Of a stretch of 48,676 bases of DNA, positions 8,318 to 17,508 are shown in pieces. This DNA is from a bacterium (GTDB lineage: Bacteria; Bacillota_I; Bacilli_A; RF39; UBA660). Positions within the stretch are counted from its first letter, which is position 1; each line of letters opens with the position of its first letter. Below the pieces are notes generated by a model. The model ran no database searches. It was given only the letters and a program-made list of their open reading frames with translations, and was not told the DNA's origin. The stretch spans positions 1 through 48,676 of the forward strand of contig JAUNFK010000005.1 of assembly GCA_030525085.1 (NCBI GenBank), in the 5' to 3' direction. A program made the position numbers and the translations under genes.

Positions 8318-9830
8318 ATTCACTTAAAGCACTAATTTTTCTCTTATAATCATCTATCTTATCACTTAACTCACGATTATTTCTTTCAAGTTCATTAATC
8401 TGACTTTCTAACTCTCTTATTCTCATTTGATAATCATATATTTTTTGATTCTTGATTTCTTTTTCTTCTTCTTTTTGGTTTGCTTCACTATTCTTTTTTA
8501 TTGTACTAATATTTTTTTCACTTGAAGTTACTACAATTCTAACTCCACCATATAATGAATAATTGTATACTTCTTTATTCCTTAAATCCTTAACAAATAT
8601 ATCAAGAAGATTCTTAAAACTAAATGTATTATCTCTTTGTAAAACAGATAAATATAACTTATTATCATCAAGTTTAACATCATAATTAGTACTATATTCA
8701 CTATTAGTTACTTCAATATTAACCTTATCATTTAAGCCATCATCAATCTCATAAGTAACATGGTAATAATCTAGAATATCACTATCTAAATAAAGTTTTC
8801 CATTATAATCATAAGAAGCATCATTACTTATTAAAATATCTGCACTTTCTTCATTGTGATAAGTATATTTAGAGCACTCAATTACAAATAGACCACCTGC
8901 TACTCCTATAAAAGCAAGAGAAGCAAGAATTGTTATAAGCATTCTTTTATAACATTGCACTCTATCAAAAATAAAATTATAAATAAACTCTAAAGCAATT
9001 TCATTAAGCATTATTAAACTTACTAACCCTATAAAAATACTAAAAAAGAAAACGCCTCTAAACATAAAATAAATTGAAATAATAAAAGCAAACATAAAAA
9101 ATATAAATGAACAAATAAGTGGAATAGCTCCAATTAAGAAGAACATCTTTATAAAGAACATCACAATACTAACTAGAGCATCAAATATTGAATATCTCTT
9201 TTTTGTTTTAGTACTGGTTATGTTTTGCTTTTCTTCTACCTCAGCGCCACCCTTTTCATCCTGCACGTTTTCAATTATAGTTACTTCTTTTTTATCTAAA
9301 AAACCTATCTTAAATACATAAGCAAGAACAAATAACTTTAAACTATAATATAAAATATTAATAATTAGATTAAAAAAGTTAGAAGAAAAACTAAGTCCTT
9401 TACCCTCCATAAATGAATTAAAAAAACTATATAATCCACTTTTTAAAGCATCAAAAGGATACTCACATAAACCTAAAAATAAATAAACAACAATCATTAT
9501 AATGAAGCATTTAAGAATATCTTTAAATGTACTTCCAGCAAAATAATGATAAGTTTTTTCAATATATTCTTCTACACTACTAGTAATATCACTTACCTTA
9601 CTCTTCTTTTCTCCAGTAAACTCATTTAACTTAATTGTATCATTAGTAAGTTCTTCTAAAGTGCAACCAAATATCTTACATATTGCAAGAAGCTTATCCA
9701 TCTCTGGATACGTCTGACCACTTTCCCACTTAGAAACACTTTGTCTAGTAACATCTAACATATCCGCAAGTTCTTCTTGACTATACTTTTTTTCTTTTCT
9801 TAACTTTTGCAATTTTTCATTAAAATTCAT
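8316..9830 (-). CDS. XRE-type helix-turn-helix protein fused to a multi-pass membrane region
   Basis: A 504-residue fusion. Residues 5-65 are a Cro/CI-type helix-turn-helix (KYSQEELADMLDVTRQSVSKWE). Several hydrophobic segments follow between about residues 100 and 320, then a mostly beta extracytoplasmic-looking region, and a C-terminal coiled coil (about 455-500, heptads rich in Glu, Leu and Lys). This architecture suggests a DNA-binding protein tethered to the membrane that senses an envelope signal; targets are unknown. The GTG nine bases upstream belongs to the GAGGTG ribosome site, so ATG 9830 is chosen. It is monocistronic, with a 68-base gap upstream. Confidence 0.7.
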   Translation of the reverse strand: MNFNEKLQKLRKEKKYSQEELADMLDVTRQSVSKWESGQTYPEMDKLLAICKIFGCTLEELTNDTIKLNEFTGEKKSKVSDITSSVEEYIEKTYHYFAGSTFKDILKCFIIMIVVYLFLGLCEYPFDALKSGLYSFFNSFMEGKGLSFSSNFFNLIINILYYSLKLFVLAYVFKIGFLDKKEVTIIENVQDEKGGAEVEEKQNITSTKTKKRYSIFDALVSIVMFFIKMFFLIGAIPLICSFIFFMFAFIISIYFMFRGVFFFSIFIGLVSLIMLNEIALEFIYNFIFDRVQCYKRMLITILASLAFIGVAGGLFVIECSKYTYHNEESADILISNDASYDYNGKLYLDSDILDYYHVTYEIDDGLNDKVNIEVTNSEYSTNYDVKLDDNKLYLSVLQRDNTFSFKNLLDIFVKDLRNKEVYNYSLYGGVRIVVTSSEKNISTIKKNSEANQKEEEKEIKNQKIYDYQMRIRELESQINELERNNRELSDKIDDYKRKISALSE

Positions 9831-9898
9831 TTCTTTCACCTCACAGCCAATATACTATGAAACCCTGTTGCGTACTACCAAATTTAAGTAGAATTATG

Positions 9899-10543
9899 TC
9901 ACTTTTTAGTTGCACTTTCAAATATTTTCTTAAAATCAGCTGGAATTTCATCTTCGATAACAATTTTTTTATTATTAATTGGATGATTAAACTCTAAATA
10001 GTAAGCATGCAGCCCAAGTCTACCAATTGGATTCTTCTTAGCTCCATATTTCTTATCGCCAATAATTGGATGTCCTAAACTAGAAAAACAAACTCTAATC
10101 TGATTACGTCTTCCAGTTTTAATTAATACATCCATTAAAGAATAAGCTGATGACACATTTAAACATTTATAATCAGTAATTGCAAGCTTTCCTTTATTAC
10201 TAACATAAACTCTTAAAGTTTTATCTTCACTTAAATACTGTTTAACTTCACCCTCACCATTTAACTTGCCACAAACAACAGCATAATATTTTCTTATAAC
10301 CTTATCCCAGTTATCCTGCATAATATTTTTAACTCGTTCACTCTTAGCAAATAACACTAAACCACTAGTATCTCTATCAAGTCTATGAACTACAAAAACC
10401 TTTTGATTTTTCTTATGCAAATAATCATAAACCTCACTATATAATGTATTAAAACTTTTACCATCACTTACTGTAAGAACCTTATCATCTTTTCTTACAA
10501 CTATTAAATCTTTATCTTCATAAAGTATTTTTAATTTCTTCAT
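9899..10543 (-). CDS. RluA family RNA pseudouridine synthase
   Basis: Short pseudouridine synthase of the RluA/RluD family (about 214 residues), converting uridine to pseudouridine in rRNA or tRNA. The catalytic motif HRLDRDTSGL is near residue 55, with the active-site Asp in RDTSG. GRRNQIRV, GHPIIGDKKYG and LGLHAYYLEF are the other family blocks. There is no N-terminal S4 domain, as in the RluA and RluC-short subgroups. The frame opens at 10558, but a TATAAT at 10559-10564 would place transcription start beyond that codon, so the ATG at 10543 preceded by GTGATG is preferred. The exact RNA target cannot be assigned. Confidence 0.85.
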   Translation of the reverse strand: MKKLKILYEDKDLIVVRKDDKVLTVSDGKSFNTLYSEVYDYLHKKNQKVFVVHRLDRDTSGLVLFAKSERVKNIMQDNWDKVIRKYYAVVCGKLNGEGEVKQYLSEDKTLRVYVSNKGKLAITDYKCLNVSSAYSLMDVLIKTGRRNQIRVCFSSLGHPIIGDKKYGAKKNPIGRLGLHAYYLEFNHPINNKKIVIEDEIPADFKKIFESATKK

Positions 10544-10572
10544 AAACATCACGCTCATATTATACCATAAAC

Positions 10573-10605
10573 TAAAAAAAAGATTATAAATTAATTTATA
10601 ATCTT
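10573..10605 (-). terminator. Terminator of surface paralogue A
   Basis: A perfect 26-base palindrome at 10580-10605 (arms begin AAGATTATAAATT) followed on the minus strand by seven T. It overlaps the stop codon of the gene ending at 10604. Confidence 0.8.
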
Positions 10606-12547
10606 ATTTAACGATATAAGGGTCTTCGCTTGTACCAGTTCCGCCGGATAATTGAACACTTGAATCAAGGGCAATAGAAGGTCTGATGCGTGCCTTCATA
10701 GCAACCGGGTCACAATCACTTCCAAGTAAAATGCGATTATTATTTATAACAAACATACATGCTTCAGCACCTGTAAACCAAGCAGGCGTCATCGACCAAT
10801 ATTTTATACCACCAGTATTTTCCCATAAATAATTATAATCACCATTATAAAAACCATAATTACCAGCAAATATAATCTCGTCCATTGTTAAAAGTCCAAT
10901 TTTATAATCTAATGCTCCATTTCCATTAGTTATATCACTTACCGTAAATTTAGATAAATTACCGCCATCATTGTCATTCGAACATTTTAAAGATGGTTTT
11001 ATATTATTTGAAGATGATGCTAACTCTGTTAATCGAAGAGTAGCATTATATCCATTTGCATTTGTTCCATAACCAAAATTAGTGTCATTTTTACTATTAA
11101 CGTATGGAATGTTTATTGTAGTATCAGTTACAACACTTTTATCATTACACCATATCACATCAGCTAGTTTATCTTCATATGACATCAAATTATTTTTATA
11201 CCAAGTTTCTAAATTAGTTAGCACAGTACTTTTATTTATATTAGCTTGAGCCTCTGCATAACTACTGCCACCAGCTGTCCCATACATAAATCCTACATAT
11301 GCATTATCATCACCACTTGTATTAAATACAGAGCCAGTTGCTGTGTCAGAAAATTTAGCAAATGCGCCTGTATTAAGATTATTTACAGATGAGCAGGGAC
11401 TACTTACCCCATTAAGATTATTATTATGTAATACTAATTTAACAGAGCCATTGCCGGTTATTCGTACTATCCTCCAGCACATGTTAGCAAATTCTACATA
11501 ATTATTTTTTACTGTTCCTCTAAAATAATACGAAGTGCCATAATCATCTTCGGTACTCGAAAGAAGTGCTTCAGTTACATTTTTATTAGAACGAATTTCT
11601 TTATATGTAAGACTATCTGCTGTAGCTGAAACAACATAATAAATAGTATATAAATTAGTCGTATCCCTCATTGTTCCTGCGGAAGTGGAAGAAAATTGAT
11701 AAGGTAAATATTTACCAACCAAACTAGAATATGAATTAGCATATGTATCAGTGGTTACTTCAGTTCCAGTCAAGTTTATTTTATAACCGTTTGCTTCATA
11801 TCCAGTACCATAAGTTATATAAACGTTAGTATTCGAAAAAGTATCTGTAGTACTCTCTACATCATTATAGGTATAAGCACTAGGTTCGTACCCTGGATTT
11901 GAAATAGTCTTTTGAACAACATTATCAGCAAGAATCTTTTCACTTAAAGTCGGTTCATTTGAAGCACTAGTTACTACCACTATTTTCCCTGCCCAACTTT
12001 TATTCAAGCCTTGATCTGCAGTAACTGCAGCATCCATCCATATTCTTAAATCATATGTTTTCTCTTCATTAGCTTTTAGATAAATACTACTAAGAATATA
12101 ACCTTTTCTACTATTATCTATATCAGTTAATGTTTGACCACCTAATATAACAGAAGGATTACTTGTAGTACCACCAGGAGATAAATTAACTTTAATATAA
12201 TTATCACTTAAATAAGATGAACTAGTACTAGTTCTATATTCACTATCTATTGTTATATAAGCTTTAACATAAGAAGCACAATTATTTTTTATAGTAAAAG
12301 TAAAAGGTGTTTCCTTTAGTCCGTCAGCATCCGTTAGTGGAAATGCCTCAGTTAAAGCTATCTTTTCAGTATCTTCCGTTAGCGTTGTACTAAAACATGT
12401 CCTAGATGCTATTGTATTATTTTCACTTTGACTTAAATAAAGTCTAAACCAAGCAAAAGAGACTCCAATTATACATAGAACGGTAATAAGCATTCCATAA
12501 TATACTCTAAGTCTCTTTTTATCTGCATTATTTTTGTTATTTGTCAT
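10604..12547 (-). CDS. Surface protein paralogue A: TasA-like N-terminus, Cys/Trp-rich central domain, variable-type C-terminal domain
   Basis: 647 residues. Residues 14-34 form a membrane or signal segment followed by SFAWFRLYLSQSENNTIAS, the layout of SipW-dependent TasA/camelysin proteins, and then a beta-rich domain with the NNCASYVKAYI block. The centre shares with paralogues B and C the blocks YFRGTVKNNYVEFANMCWRI, VGFMYGTAG and ADVIWCNDKS. The last ~70 residues include YWSMTP and IRPSIAL and end in GTSEDPYIVK; this resembles C-type-lectin-like or DUF6273-like domains (inference). No LPxTG is present. Codon use near the C-terminus is only slightly richer in GC than the rest. Own promoter and terminator make it a single-gene cassette between rluA-like and polC. 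Likely an envelope adhesin or sensor; ligand unknown. Confidence 0.7.
   Translation of the reverse strand: MTNNKNNADKKRLRVYYGMLITVLCIIGVSFAWFRLYLSQSENNTIASRTCFSTTLTEDTEKIALTEAFPLTDADGLKETPFTFTIKNNCASYVKAYITIDSEYRTSTSSSYLSDNYIKVNLSPGGTTSNPSVILGGQTLTDIDNSRKGYILSSIYLKANEEKTYDLRIWMDAAVTADQGLNKSWAGKIVVVTSASNEPTLSEKILADNVVQKTISNPGYEPSAYTYNDVESTTDTFSNTNVYITYGTGYEANGYKINLTGTEVTTDTYANSYSSLVGKYLPYQFSSTSAGTMRDTTNLYTIYYVVSATADSLTYKEIRSNKNVTEALLSSTEDDYGTSYYFRGTVKNNYVEFANMCWRIVRITGNGSVKLVLHNNNLNGVSSPCSSVNNLNTGAFAKFSDTATGSVFNTSGDDNAYVGFMYGTAGGSSYAEAQANINKSTVLTNLETWYKNNLMSYEDKLADVIWCNDKSVVTDTTINIPYVNSKNDTNFGYGTNANGYNATLRLTELASSSNNIKPSLKCSNDNDGGNLSKFTVSDITNGNGALDYKIGLLTMDEIIFAGNYGFYNGDYNYLWENTGGIKYWSMTPAWFTGAEACMFVINNNRILLGSDCDPVAMKARIRPSIALDSSVQLSGGTGTSEDPYIVK
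10670..10810 (-). other. C-terminal region of paralogue A corresponding to the variable region of B and C
   Basis: Encodes about residues 579-625, between YLWEN and IRPSIAL. By hand count 40 of 100 bases (10681-10780) are G or C, above the gene average, but coding-strand A is not depleted (27 per 100). It aligns by position with the GC-rich regions of B and C, but shows little sign of recent adenine mutagenesis. Confidence 0.35.
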
Positions 12548-12572
12548 ATCTTCCTACCATTTCTATAATAGA

Positions 12573-12601
12573 ATTATAAACCGCAAAATATTGCGAGTCA
12601 A
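12573..12601 (-). promoter_or_regulatory. Promoter of paralogue A with a palindrome between -35 and -10
   Basis: On the minus strand TTGACT (12601-12596), exactly 17 bases, and TATAAT (12578-12573), close to the sigma-A consensus. The spacer carries CGCAATATTTTGCG (12582-12595), arms CGCAA/TTGCG, filling most of the gap between the two boxes. A repressor bound there would block polymerase, so it is a candidate operator. Confidence 0.75.
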
Positions 12602-12659
12602 GAAATATGACAAAATATTCACTTTTTTTATTTTATTTTACAAATTATTTTACTATGCC

Positions 12660-15600
12660 CTAAAATAAACTTAACTGACTAGATTCTGGCATAGCATCTA
12701 ATACATGCATAGAACGTAATTTTTCAATAAGAGTTTGACTGACTTTGCCACGTAACTGTAAGTCTTCAACACTTATAAACTTACCATTTTCTCTTTCTTT
12801 AACTATCTGCTTAGCAACTGTCTCTCCTAGCCCATCAACAGATGAAAATGGTGGTCTTATACTTGTTTCATCATAAACTCCCCAAACACTTGCATTACTG
12901 TCATACAAATCAATTGGTAAAAACTTAATCCCACGAGCGCACGCCTCTAAACAAACTTTCAAACTTTCAAGTAAGCCCTGTTCTTTATTAGTTGCATCAA
13001 AACCTTTAGCTTGAATTTCAGTAATTCTTCTCTTTATTCCTTCATACCCAAGAGTCATTGTTTCAACATCAAAATCAGTTGCTTTACTAGTAAGCCATGA
13101 CGCATAAAAATATACTGGCATATGAACCTTAAACCAAGCTATTCTAAATGCCGAAATAACATACGCAGCTGCATGAGCTTTCGGGAACATGTACTTAATT
13201 TTATGACAACTCTCAATGTACCAATCTGGAATATGATTATCAATCATTGTCTGTTTATGTTTTTCCCAAGTTTCTTTCTCCTTAGGTTTACTAGCTTTAC
13301 CTTTACGTACAAACTCCATTATCTTAAATGCTTTAATAGGTTCTACACCTTGTTGCATCAAATAAACCATAATATCGTCACGACAACCAATAGTTTCTTT
13401 AAATGGAACTTTAATATTGCCATTTTCATCTGGAGTACACAAATCTCTAGCATTACCAAGCCATACATCTGTACCATGTGATAAGCCTGCAATCTTAATA
13501 AGTTCAGCAAACGTTGTTGGTTTAATCTCATCTACCATACCAATAGTAAAGTTAGTACCAAACTCTGGAATACCTAAAGTACCAGTTGGACACATAATCT
13601 GTTCATTCGTTACGCCTAAGGCTTTAGTGCTTGAGAAAATACTCATTGTTTCTTTATCATCTAGTGGCACTTTACTAACATCCATCTTAGTTAAATCTTG
13701 AATCATTCTAAGCTGTGTTGGATCAGAGTGACCTAAAATATCTAACTTAAGTAAACATTCCTCAATTGAGTGATAACCAAAGTGTGTTGTTCTCCATGCA
13801 CTAGTAACATCATCAGCTGGATACTGAAATGGTGTAAAATCATATACTTCCTTATAATCAGGAACAACAACAATACCACCAGGATGCTGACCAGTAGTTC
13901 TCTTAACACCAGTACATCCTAATGCAAGTCTTTCAATCTCAGCATTTCTTAAAATAATACCCTTATCTTCAGCATAACCTCTAACAAAACCAAATGCTGT
14001 CTTCTCAGCAACTGTACCGATAGTACCAGCACGATAAACATTATCAACACCAAATAGTACCTTTGTATACTCATGAGCACTAGCTTGATTTAAATCTGAG
14101 AAGTTTAAATCGATATCTGGTACCTTATCTGCATTAAAACCTAAGAATGTAGCAAATGGCATATCATGACCATCTTTATATAATTTCTCACCACATTCAC
14201 AAACTCTATCAGGTAAATCTATACCACATGAATAGTTCAAACTTAAATCATTACCATCTTCATCTTGAAAATAACTTTTCTTACACTTTAAACATCTATA
14301 ATGTGCAGCAAGTGGATTAACTTCAGTAATACCCATCATAGTTGCTACAAATGATGAACCTACTGAACCTCTTGAACCAACCAAGAATCCTTCATCATTA
14401 GAGTGTTTAACAAGTCTTTGTGCAATCAAATATATCGGATCGAATCCTCCACCAATGATACCACCTAAACTCTTCTTAACTTTTTTATCTAATGCAGCAT
14501 CACTCATCTCACCATCGTCTTCACTCCAGTGTTCTTTTACGTAATCACGAACCATTTCTTTAACATAATCAACACCAGTATAAATACTCTTATGAACCTC
14601 ATCAAAAACCGCTCTCTCAAAAGATGGATCATCAGGACTCACAGTTGCACTTATCTTCTCTTTACATATTTTATAAACTATATCGCCATATAATTCTTTA
14701 CCAATTCTTTCTTCAATAATAATTGGAAGCTCCTGCCCATACCAACTAGTTGCTCTATCATATACCAAATCAGTAACAACTCTTGGACAGTCCAAATAAG
14801 TCTTACCATCATCAGCTTTAACTCTTGGAGAAAATGGTGTTCCACCAGTATCTGGAATAACTTCAAATTCACTAACCATATCAGCTATCTTATTGGTATT
14901 CTCAATAACAATTCTCTTAGCAACATCTTCACCTAAGAAATTAAAGTCATCAAGCATTTCTTTAGTCGTTCTAAAATGCATTGAAGGTATCTCAGTTATA
15001 CTACTCTTAGCAAGTGGATGTCTTCCTCCACCAGGAACCTTTTGATTAATTATAATCTCACGATAAATCTTATCTTCTCTAAAGAAATGATGAACATCAC
15101 CAGTTGCTACCATTATCTTACCAGTTGTCTCTACCGCATCAACAATCTTTTTAATATGATTAATAAGCTCTGCGCTATTACCAAAATCACCAGTTTGTAG
15201 TAAATGTCCATAAACCTCAGGAGGCTGAACTTCTACATAATCATAAAAACGAATTATGTTAGATAACTCTTCTCCATCTTTACTTTTAGCTTCCATAAAG
15301 ACTTCACTTTCGGCACATCCACTACCAATTAAAATTCCTTCTCTAAGCTCATTTAATTTACTTCTCGGAATTCTAGGTGTCTTATATAAATATGTTGTAT
15401 TAGCTAAACTAACTATCTTAAATAAATTCTTAAGTCCTTCTTTAGTCTTAACAATTGCATTAAAATGATAAGTACGTCCAAATTTATATATTTCATCTTT
15501 ACTAATCAATTTATCTAAATCACTTATAATTTTATAATTTTGACTAGCAAGTCTTTTAAGCATTTTATAAAATACAAGCGCGGTTCCTTCAGCATCATAA

Positions 15601-17264
15601 TCAGCTCTATGATGTGCATCTTCATCAAATACTACATCATATCTTTTAACAAGCGCAGACAAACTATGACGAGAATGTTCCTGATCCATTGCACGAGATA
15701 ACTCTAAAGTATCTACTACTGTATTTTTAAACTCACCTAAACTATACTTCTTCATCGCCATCTCAATAAATGAAATATCAAACTTAGCATTATGAGCAAC
15801 CATTGGAGCATCTCCAGTCCACTCCAAGAAACGTTTAGTAACATTCTCTTCTGTATCTTTCCCTTTTAACATATCATCAGTAATATGAGTTACCTCAGTA
15901 ATTTTAGCTGGAAGTGCTCTACCCGGATCAATTAATTCATCAAATCTATCTGTTATCTCTCCATTACAAATTTTAACTGCACCAATTTCAATCATCTGAT
16001 CTCCACCACCAGCATTAAAACCAGTAGTTTCTGTATCAAATACAACAAATTCACTCTCTAAAAGTGGTAAATCACTTGGCCTTACAACAATATTAACTGT
16101 ATCATCAACAAGCGTAAGCTCAGTACCAAATAATCCTTTAAATCTCTTACTTTCATCTTCAATTCCCTTATTATGATTTTTAATAATCTCATAACAAATA
16201 GGAAACGCTTGACAACCATTATGATCAGTAATAGCTACTGCTTTATATCCAGCATTAATTGCATTCGTAATAAGTTCACAAGAATGCTTATCCAAGTCAA
16301 ATTTAGTAACTGCATCCATCTGACTCATCATTGTATGTGCATGAAGTTCAACTCTCTTCTCTTCAGCGTCATCTTTAAACTTAACTGTTTTATCAGGTAT
16401 CTCGTTAACATCACGAATATTAAAAACCAAATCTTTAGCAAAAGTATCATTCTTAATATAACCTCTAAACTTATACCATTTACCTTCTTTTAAACCACTC
16501 TTATACTTATTAAATTCATCTTCATCTCTAGAAAATATTTTAGCAAGAATACTATCAGTCTTATCACTAATCTTCAAAGTTAATATTCTAAAATTACTTT
16601 TATTTGAAACAAACTCTTCAACTCCAAAAATATAAGCTTCGCAAGTAACATTATTTTCTTCACCTAAAATATCTTTTATCTCTGTAATAGTCTTACTCTT
16701 AATTTCTTCACCAACAATAACTTTATACTCTGGTTCCTCTTTTATTTTAGGTTCCTCTCTTTTTTGAATTTCTTTCTTTACACTACTGCTTGCTTCATCA
16801 CTAATTGTAGAAGTTATCTCTAAATTTTTAAAACCAGAATTACTTAAAAGTTTCAATAGTTTAGAACTATGACTATTTAATAAGTCACACTCCATTCTAC
16901 TAGCAAGAGCCATACTTATTACATTATCATTAATATTGATTTCTGAATCTACCAAACTCATAAGAGAAGGATTATCTATAGATAAATTATTTAAATAAAA
17001 TTTAAAATAATTTTTAACATCATCATCCGTATAATTATCATAATCAATTATAATTGTTATAGTACTAGCATCCATTATTCCTTTAGAGGCTAAAACAGAT
17101 AACTCATTAAAAGCAGCTACATCGATAACACTAGGAGCATGTAAATAAACATCCCAAGAATCATTTTTATTATTAACAACAACCTTAACCACCTTTGCTT
17201 CATTAAAAGCATCTCTATTATTAAAATCTAATTTATTAAAAAATCTTTCTAAAGCTTTATCCAT
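12660..17264 (-). CDS. polC: DNA polymerase III subunit alpha, Gram-positive type (PolC)
   Basis: Replicative polymerase of about 1534 residues, within the PolC range. Order: N-terminal domain, OB-fold (about 190-290), PHP domain beginning VELHAHTMMSQMDAV near 305 and split by a DnaQ-type 3'-5' exonuclease at about 405-575 (DTETTGF, HNAKFD, HHRADYDAEG), then the polymerase core with a zinc-binding segment (CLKCKKSYF, CECGEK) and the catalytic PDIDLNFS, and a helix-hairpin-helix region. The frame opens at a GTG at 17285, but AGGAGGAGTT stands just before the ATG at 17264, which I take as the start. Exonuclease inside PHP and lack of a separate proofreading subunit are diagnostic for PolC. Confidence 0.96.
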   Translation of the reverse strand: MDKALERFFNKLDFNNRDAFNEAKVVKVVVNNKNDSWDVYLHAPSVIDVAAFNELSVLASKGIMDASTITIIIDYDNYTDDDVKNYFKFYLNNLSIDNPSLMSLVDSEININDNVISMALASRMECDLLNSHSSKLLKLLSNSGFKNLEITSTISDEASSSVKKEIQKREEPKIKEEPEYKVIVGEEIKSKTITEIKDILGEENNVTCEAYIFGVEEFVSNKSNFRILTLKISDKTDSILAKIFSRDEDEFNKYKSGLKEGKWYKFRGYIKNDTFAKDLVFNIRDVNEIPDKTVKFKDDAEEKRVELHAHTMMSQMDAVTKFDLDKHSCELITNAINAGYKAVAITDHNGCQAFPICYEIIKNHNKGIEDESKRFKGLFGTELTLVDDTVNIVVRPSDLPLLESEFVVFDTETTGFNAGGGDQMIEIGAVKICNGEITDRFDELIDPGRALPAKITEVTHITDDMLKGKDTEENVTKRFLEWTGDAPMVAHNAKFDISFIEMAMKKYSLGEFKNTVVDTLELSRAMDQEHSRHSLSALVKRYDVVFDEDAHHRADYDAEGTALVFYKMLKRLASQNYKIISDLDKLISKDEIYKFGRTYHFNAIVKTKEGLKNLFKIVSLANTTYLYKTPRIPRSKLNELREGILIGSGCAESEVFMEAKSKDGEELSNIIRFYDYVEVQPPEVYGHLLQTGDFGNSAELINHIKKIVDAVETTGKIMVATGDVHHFFREDKIYREIIINQKVPGGGRHPLAKSSITEIPSMHFRTTKEMLDDFNFLGEDVAKRIVIENTNKIADMVSEFEVIPDTGGTPFSPRVKADDGKTYLDCPRVVTDLVYDRATSWYGQELPIIIEERIGKELYGDIVYKICKEKISATVSPDDPSFERAVFDEVHKSIYTGVDYVKEMVRDYVKEHWSEDDGEMSDAALDKKVKKSLGGIIGGGFDPIYLIAQRLVKHSNDEGFLVGSRGSVGSSFVATMMGITEVNPLAAHYRCLKCKKSYFQDEDGNDLSLNYSCGIDLPDRVCECGEKLYKDGHDMPFATFLGFNADKVPDIDLNFSDLNQASAHEYTKVLFGVDNVYRAGTIGTVAEKTAFGFVRGYAEDKGIILRNAEIERLALGCTGVKRTTGQHPGGIVVVPDYKEVYDFTPFQYPADDVTSAWRTTHFGYHSIEECLLKLDILGHSDPTQLRMIQDLTKMDVSKVPLDDKETMSIFSSTKALGVTNEQIMCPTGTLGIPEFGTNFTIGMVDEIKPTTFAELIKIAGLSHGTDVWLGNARDLCTPDENGNIKVPFKETIGCRDDIMVYLMQQGVEPIKAFKIMEFVRKGKASKPKEKETWEKHKQTMIDNHIPDWYIESCHKIKYMFPKAHAAAYVISAFRIAWFKVHMPVYFYASWLTSKATDFDVETMTLGYEGIKRRITEIQAKGFDATNKEQGLLESLKVCLEACARGIKFLPIDLYDSNASVWGVYDETSIRPPFSSVDGLGETVAKQIVKERENGKFISVEDLQLRGKVSQTLIEKLRSMHVLDAMPESSQLSLF

Positions 17265-17345
17265 AACTCCTCCTGCATAATTCACAACTATAATTATACC
17301 CTATTTATCAAAATAAAAAAATACTTATAAAAGCATTTTTCTCAT

Positions 17346-17501
17346 TTAACAACCTATCCCCTTTAAAGGTTTAACATAATTACTTTCTGGTAAATTATTT
17401 ACCTCAGTATGATTAAAAGTATGTACTATTAACAATAAAAATATTACTATAAAAATTAAAACAGCACAAACTATATAAACAATTTTTTTAAACTCATTCA
17501 T
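17346..17501 (-). CDS. Small single-pass membrane protein (51 residues)
   Basis: Not recognised. A 51-residue ORF beginning MNEFKKIVYIVCAVLIF, with one strongly hydrophobic helix (about residues 7-27) and a polar C-terminus containing HTFNHTE and a final Cys. AGAGGAG, part of which overlaps the stop of the upstream lipase-like gene, is two bases before its ATG, and only 7 bases separate the two genes, so it is almost certainly co-translated with it. It may assist or localise that protein. The remaining bases up to polC (17265-17345) contain no gene I can support. Confidence 0.6.
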   Translation of the reverse strand: MNEFKKIVYIVCAVLIFIVIFLLLIVHTFNHTEVNNLPESNYVKPLKGIGC

Positions 17502-17508
17502 AACTCCT

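Noticed and set aside
12660-17285. Plus-strand frames inside polC (for example 13122-13481 and 16173-16493)
   Set aside because: They are antisense shadows of a long conserved gene; no ribosome sites or recognisable domains.
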